Of a DNA stretch of 17,802 bases, positions 13,881 to 17,802 are shown piece by piece (the first letter of the stretch is position 1; every line of letters begins with the position of its first letter). Location: NCBI GenBank assembly GCA_023416135.1, contig JAEZIF010000385.1:1-17802 (forward strand), in the 5' to 3' direction. The notes below the pieces were generated by a model, which saw only the letters and a program-made list of their open reading frames with translations, made no database searches and had not been told where the DNA came from. The stretch comes from Pseudomonadota bacterium (GTDB taxonomy: Bacteria > Pseudomonadota > Alphaproteobacteria > Reyranellales > Reyranellaceae). The position numbers and the translations under genes are program-made.

Positions 13881-15224
13881 GTGACGTCGCTCGACAGTCC
13901 CGCCGCGTACATTCCGCCGACGACGTCGGGGCCGTATCCGGCCCGGCCGGGCAACCGCGTGCGCGCGTTCATCGACGGACCGCAGATCATGCGGCGCATC
14001 GGCGAGGCGATCGCGAACGCGCGCTACAGCGTCTGGGTGACGGTGGCCTTCTATTCCGACGACTTTCTTCTGCCCCATGGGCAGGAGCCGCTGTTCGACG
14101 TGCTCGACCGCGCCGTGGCCCGCGGCGTCGATGTGCGGCTCCTGATCTGGCGTCCCAATCCCGAGACCGCGCCCAGCCCGCGCATGTTCGGCGGCTCGCC
14201 GGAGCAGCGCGCGCTGCTCGGCAAGCGCGGGTCGCGCTTCAAGGTTCGCTGGGACAGGGCGGCGACGGTGTTCTGCCAGCATCAGAAGAGCTGGGTGATC
14301 GATGCCGGCCAGCCGTCGGAAACGTCGTTCGTCGGCGGCCTCAACCTCACCAGCGTCGCCATGCGACTGCATGACGTCTATGTCGAGGTGACCGGGCCGT
14401 CGGCGACGGACGTACGCCACAACTTCGTCGAGCGCTGGAACGAGGCGAGCGAGCGTCATGCGCCCGACGGCAACTGGTGCTGCGACGCCGGCGACGAATT
14501 GCCCTATGCCGACCAGCCGCGCGGCGCGTGCGGGCCGAGCACCGTGCAGATCCAGCGCATGCTCGATGCCAGCCGCTATCCGCCGGCGCGCGTGGAGCGA
14601 TCGATCCTGGAGCAGTACCAGCGCGCCATCGATGCTGCGCGTCGCACGATCTACCTGCAGAATCAGGCGATCCCCGTGCCCGAGGTCGCCCGCCACCTGG
14701 TCGCGGCCGCCGAACGCGGCGTCGAGATCGTGATGCTCGTGCCGCCGATCCCGGAAGGGTATGTCTTCGACGCCCGCCACGATCCGAAGGAGGCGTCGCG
14801 TTTCTGGGGCATCGAGAGGCTGGGCCGTCATGCGAACTTCACCCTGGCCGGACTCGCTGCGCTGCACGACGGCAAGCGCCGCGCCGCCTACGTCCAGGCC
14901 AAGATGATGGTGGTCGACGATGTCTGGGTCACCGTCGGGTCCTGCAACCCGCATCCCTTTTCGCTGAACGGGCACACGGAGATGAATGCCTCGATCTGGG
15001 ACGCCGATGTCGCACGCACGCTGCGCACCACGCTGTTCGACCAGCATCTCGGCGTCGACACGGCCTCGCTCGATGACGGTGCTGCATTGCAGATGTTCCG
15101 GGACATCGCCCGTGCCAACCGCGACAGGCTGAAGAATCGCGCGGCCGACTGGCAGGGGCTCGTTTTCGCTTTGATGCCCGAGACTTACGGTTTCAAGTCG
15201 GGTGTGAGCTCCGACCTGACGTAA
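13881..15224 (+). CDS. Phospholipase D-like (HKD) protein with an altered second motif
   Basis: A phospholipase D superfamily protein of 447 residues, like cardiolipin synthases and related phosphodiesterases. Numbered from the ATG at 13866, the first HKD motif is complete (His139, Lys141, Asp146, with GGLN at 157-160). The second reads QAKMMVVDD, so Gln344 replaces the usual His while Lys346, Asp351 and GSCNPHPFSLNGHTEMN are kept. The second copy's WxTVGSxN context is typical of the family. GTG at 13881, six bases after GGAAGGG (13868-13874), is a better start than ATG at 13866, which has no ribosome site. No signal peptide or membrane helix is evident. Loss of the histidine may lower or change catalysis. 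Its neighbours, acyl-CoA dehydrogenases, give no functional hint. Confidence 0.87.
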   Translation: MTSLDSPAAYIPPTTSGPYPARPGNRVRAFIDGPQIMRRIGEAIANARYSVWVTVAFYSDDFLLPHGQEPLFDVLDRAVARGVDVRLLIWRPNPETAPSPRMFGGSPEQRALLGKRGSRFKVRWDRAATVFCQHQKSWVIDAGQPSETSFVGGLNLTSVAMRLHDVYVEVTGPSATDVRHNFVERWNEASERHAPDGNWCCDAGDELPYADQPRGACGPSTVQIQRMLDASRYPPARVERSILEQYQRAIDAARRTIYLQNQAIPVPEVARHLVAAAERGVEIVMLVPPIPEGYVFDARHDPKEASRFWGIERLGRHANFTLAGLAALHDGKRRAAYVQAKMMVVDDVWVTVGSCNPHPFSLNGHTEMNASIWDADVARTLRTTLFDQHLGVDTASLDDGAALQMFRDIARANRDRLKNRAADWQGLVFALMPETYGFKSGVSSDLT

Positions 15225-15289
15225 CGCACGATCTACGTAAACCTGTTCCGCGCCGCGGCGGATCGAGCCGCCATCCGGCTCCTTGGCGC

Positions 15290-15317
15290 TTGTTCGGACC
15301 GGCCTCGCCGCTAAACT
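15290..15317 (+). promoter_or_regulatory. Weak candidate promoter for the acyl-CoA dehydrogenase pair
   Basis: TTGTTC (15290-15295), 16 bases, then TAAACT (15312-15317), in the 128-bp gap before the first acyl-CoA dehydrogenase gene. The match is modest and rests on position as much as on sequence. Confidence 0.25.
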
Positions 15318-15352
15318 CCGGCGCAAACGAACGCCCCATCCGGGAGGGTTGT

Positions 15353-16549
15353 ATGGACCTCGCTTTTACACCTGAAGAGCAGAAATTCGCCGACGACGTT
15401 CGCGCTTTCGTGCGCAGCCACCTGCCGGCCGACATCCGCGACAAGGTGAAGAACGGCAAGCACCTGATACGCGACGACTACATGCGCTGGCAGCAGGCGC
15501 TCGGGAAGCAGGGCTGGCTGGTCTACACTTGGCCCAAGAAGCATGGCGGTCCGGGCTTCACGCCGGCCGAACGCTACATCTTCGAGAATGTCTGCGCCGA
15601 GGAGCATGCGCCGGGCATCATCCCGTTCGGCACCAAGATGGTCGGGCCGGTGATCTACACCTTCGGCAATGACGAGCAGAAGGCGAAGTTCCTCGAACCG
15701 ATCCGCCGCAGCACCGTGTGGTGGTGCCAGGGCTATTCCGAGCCGGGCTCGGGCTCCGATCTCGCCAGCCTGCGCACCAAGGCGGAGAAGCAGGGCGACC
15801 ACTATGTCGTCAACGGCTCGAAGACCTGGAACACGATGGGCCACTGGGCCGACTGGATCTTCTGCCTGGTGCGCACCGATCCCAAGGCCAAGCCGCAGGA
15901 GGGCATCTCCTTCCTGCTGATCGACATGAAGACGCCCGGCATTACCGTGAAGCCGATCATCATGGCCGACGGCGGGCACGAGGTGAACGAGGTCTTCTTC
16001 GACAACGTCAAGGTCCCGGTCGCCAACCTGATCGGCCAGGAGAACGAGGGCTGGACCTGCGCCAAGTTCCTGCTCGCCAACGAGCGGCTGGGCATCGCCG
16101 CCGTGCCGCAGTCCAAGCGTGGCGTGGCGGCGCTGAAGGACATCGCGCGCGCCGAGCAGGAGAACGGCAGGCCGCTGATCGAGAACCAGAGCTTCGCCGA
16201 GAAGATCGCCGATCTCGAGATCCAGGTGACGGCGCTGGAATATACCGAGCTGCGCGTGCTCTCGAGCATGGCGCACGGCGGCCAGCCCGGACCGGAAGTG
16301 TCGGGCCTCAAGGTCAGGGGCTCGGAGATCCAGCAGCGCATCACCGAGCTCACCATGGAAGCGGTCGGCGAATACGCCGCGCCTTACCTGCCGGGCCTGC
16401 TGTGGCAGGGCTCGAACGAGGAGCCGGTCGGGCCGGCCTACGCGCACCTCGCGGCGCCGCGCTACTTCAACACGCGCAAGACCACGATCTACGGCGGCAG
16501 CAACGAGATTCAGAAAGGGATCATCAGCAAGATGGTGTTGGGACTTTAG
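15353..16549 (+). CDS. Acyl-CoA dehydrogenase, first of a tandem pair (PimC/FadE-like)
   Basis: An FAD enzyme of 398 residues that introduces a 2,3 double bond into an acyl-CoA. The N-terminal helical domain begins MDLAFTPEEQKFADDVRAF. The FAD/substrate segment is WCQGYSEPGSGSDLASLRT, followed by VNGSKTWNT and WIFCLVRTD. The C-terminal domain ends IYGGSNEIQKGIISKMVLGL. The medium-chain-type catalytic Glu near the end is replaced by Gly (YGGSNEIQ); Glu244 in LLANERLG sits where the isovaleryl-CoA and steroid-type enzymes carry their base. The sequence resembles pimeloyl-CoA dehydrogenase large subunits. The ATG follows GGAGG (15343-15347) by 5 nt; the frame upstream is not family-like. The stop abuts the next start. 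Confidence 0.93.
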   Translation: MDLAFTPEEQKFADDVRAFVRSHLPADIRDKVKNGKHLIRDDYMRWQQALGKQGWLVYTWPKKHGGPGFTPAERYIFENVCAEEHAPGIIPFGTKMVGPVIYTFGNDEQKAKFLEPIRRSTVWWCQGYSEPGSGSDLASLRTKAEKQGDHYVVNGSKTWNTMGHWADWIFCLVRTDPKAKPQEGISFLLIDMKTPGITVKPIIMADGGHEVNEVFFDNVKVPVANLIGQENEGWTCAKFLLANERLGIAAVPQSKRGVAALKDIARAEQENGRPLIENQSFAEKIADLEIQVTALEYTELRVLSSMAHGGQPGPEVSGLKVRGSEIQQRITELTMEAVGEYAAPYLPGLLWQGSNEEPVGPAYAHLAAPRYFNTRKTTIYGGSNEIQKGIISKMVLGL

Positions 16550-17746
16550 ATGGACCTCGCGCTCAAACCTGAACACAAGGCTTTCGCCGACGAAGTCCGC
16601 GCCTTCGCGCGCGCCAATCTGTCTCCCGCCACGAAGGCCAAGACCTTCTCAGGCAAGCACTACGACAAGGACGACCACATCGAGTGGCAGAAGGCGCTCG
16701 GCCGCCAGGGCTGGCTCGCCTACACCTGGCCCAGGAAGTACGGCGGCCCGGGCTGGGACGTGACGCAGCGGTTCCTGTTCGAGAACGTGCTCGCCGAGGA
16801 AGGGGCGCCGCGCATCATTCCGTTCGGCCCCAAGATGGTCGGGCCGGTGATCTACACCTTCGGCACCGACGAGCAGAAGGAACGATTCCTGCCCGGCATC
16901 CGCAGCTCCGAGGTGTCATGGTGCCAGGGGTACTCCGAGCCGGGTGCAGGCTCCGATCTCGCGTCGCTCCGCACCCGCGCGGTCCTGGAGGGCGACCACT
17001 ACATCGTCAACGGCCAGAAGACCTGGACCTCGTTCGCCCATTGGGGTGATTGGATCTTCTGCCTGGTGCGCACCAATCCCGACGGCAAGCCGCAGGAGGG
17101 CATCTCCTTCCTGCTGATCGACATGAAGACGCCCGGCGTCACGGTGCGGCCGATCATCATGCTGGACGGCGCCCATCACGTGAACGACGTGTTCCTCGAC
17201 AACGTGAAGGTCCCGGTGGCCAACCGCATCGGCAAGGAAGGCGAGGGCTGGACCTGTGCCAAGTTCCTGCTGGCCAACGAGCGGCTGGGCATCGCCGAGG
17301 TGCCCGCCTCCAAGCGCGGCGTGCGCACGCTCAAGGACATCGCGCGCGCCGAGCCGAGCAATGGCGCCACGCTGGCCGACGATCCGGCTTTCACCGCGCA
17401 GATCGCCGACCTCGATCTGCAGGTCCAGGCGCTGGAGATGAGCGAGCTGCGTGCGCTCTCGACCATGGCGCTGGGCGGCGCCCCGGGGCCCGAGGTCTCG
17501 ACGCTCAAGATCCGGGGCTCGGAGATCCAGCAACGCATCACCGAACTCACCATGGAGGCGGTCGGCGAATACGCCGCGCCCTACCAGCCCGGCATGCTGT
17601 TCCAGGACAGCAACGAAACGCCGGTCGGCCCCGATCATGCGCCTCCCGCCGCGCCGCGCTACTTCAATTTCCGCAAGACGAGCATTTACGGCGGCAGCAA
17701 CGAAATTCAGAAGAACATCGTATCGAAGATGGTCCTCGGGCTATAA
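16550..17746 (+). CDS. Acyl-CoA dehydrogenase, second of a tandem pair
   Basis: A 398-residue paralogue of the gene before it, the same length and roughly three quarters identical by eye. The ATG follows the previous TAG directly, so translation is coupled; the ribosome site must lie within the first gene's end. It keeps the same landmarks: WCQGYSEPGAGSDLASLRT, VNGQKTWTS, Glu244 in LLANERLG, and YGGSNEIQKNIVSKMVLGL. A block of about 51 bases around 17084-17134 is identical to 15891-15941, which suggests recent duplication or gene conversion. Both copies keep the likely base, so two homomers, or a heteromer with two active sites, are both possible. Its divergent N-terminal third may tune chain specificity. 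It ends 16 bp before the repeat at 17763. Confidence 0.93.
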   Translation: MDLALKPEHKAFADEVRAFARANLSPATKAKTFSGKHYDKDDHIEWQKALGRQGWLAYTWPRKYGGPGWDVTQRFLFENVLAEEGAPRIIPFGPKMVGPVIYTFGTDEQKERFLPGIRSSEVSWCQGYSEPGAGSDLASLRTRAVLEGDHYIVNGQKTWTSFAHWGDWIFCLVRTNPDGKPQEGISFLLIDMKTPGVTVRPIIMLDGAHHVNDVFLDNVKVPVANRIGKEGEGWTCAKFLLANERLGIAEVPASKRGVRTLKDIARAEPSNGATLADDPAFTAQIADLDLQVQALEMSELRALSTMALGGAPGPEVSTLKIRGSEIQQRITELTMEAVGEYAAPYQPGMLFQDSNETPVGPDHAPPAAPRYFNFRKTSIYGGSNEIQKNIVSKMVLGL

Positions 17747-17762
17747 GGATCACAGAAATCAT

Positions 17763-17802
17763 GGCTCCTCTCCCCCGCTAGGGGGAGAGGTCGGGAGAGG
17801 GG
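17763..17802. repeat. Three-hairpin dispersed repeat, copy 2 (cut by window end)
   Basis: The first 29 bases are identical to 198-226, in the same orientation. The 10-bp-arm hairpin occupies 17767-17790, and the sequence then continues into the second stem, one base shorter than in copy 1, before the window ends. Its place 16 bp after the acyl-CoA dehydrogenase stop would suit a terminator. Confidence 0.75.

Noticed and set aside
13501..13884. A possible small protein after the sigma70-like promoter
   Set aside because: The translation is Pro/Arg/Ser-rich with no ribosome site and no familiar motif, and its end overlaps the phospholipase D-like start.
13881..15224. The phospholipase D-like protein as a restriction or antiphage nuclease
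   Set aside because: No helicase, methylase or other defence partner is nearby, and the layout with two HKD halves looks like a cardiolipin synthase-type protein.
13818..15326. A 502-codon minus-strand frame
   Set aside because: It is antisense to the phospholipase D-like gene, whose HKD motifs are clear; the mirror translation has no recognisable domain.
15353..17746. The tandem acyl-CoA dehydrogenases as an assembly duplication
   Set aside because: The copies differ at about a quarter of residues, especially in the N-terminal third, so they are true paralogues.

Overview
The window is a GC-rich (roughly 65-70% by eye) stretch of bacterial chromosome. Strong Shine-Dalgarno sites, several CaiB/BaiF CoA-transferases, a Bug-type periplasmic receptor and paired acyl-CoA dehydrogenases suggest an alphaproteobacterium of the Reyranella, Bradyrhizobium or Rhodospirillales kind. 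That placement is inference. I see no tRNA, rRNA, CRISPR array, intact insertion sequence or phage gene. Most of the window is accessory catabolism of organic acids through CoA thioesters.

Positions 1-332 are non-coding and hold a three-hairpin repeat whose second copy begins at 17763, so the window runs almost exactly from one copy to the next. Positions 333-1736 are a stress-type module: an AhpD-like carboxymuconolactone decarboxylase family protein (minus) divergent from an ECF sigma factor with a SnoaL-like C-terminal domain (plus). The gap between them carries two face-to-face promoters that both fit the ECF41 consensus, arranged as one concentric 62-bp dyad.

Positions 1755-6365 are a LysR-type regulator divergent from a tight operon: YfcG-like glutathione transferase, Bug/TctC solute receptor, 2-hydroxychromene-2-carboxylate isomerase-like protein and class III CoA-transferase. 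A T-N11-A operator lies where an activator would bind. Downstream is a scar: a 67-bp relic of an ECF sigma-factor 3' end, followed by a glutathione-transferase pseudogene broken by an amber codon.

Positions 7208-11745 hold two divergent pairs: class III CoA-transferase plus MFS transporter (minus), and Cat1/AbfT-type CoA-transferase plus methylmalonyl-CoA decarboxylase-like crotonase (plus). The second pair recalls scpB-scpC of the E. coli Scp operon. A relic of a flavin monooxygenase and a perfect 11-bp inverted repeat precede another class III CoA-transferase (12117-13343).

Positions 13344-13880 have no convincing gene but contain a sigma70-like promoter and a triple 9-bp repeat. A phospholipase D-like protein follows, with its second catalytic histidine replaced by glutamine, and then two abutting paralogous acyl-CoA dehydrogenases. 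The genes fit import or activation of acids as CoA esters followed by decarboxylation or dehydrogenation. No substrate can be named from sequence. I found no clearly new defence or mobile system; the mirrored ECF promoter region, the LysR operon and the two decay scars are the most interesting items.
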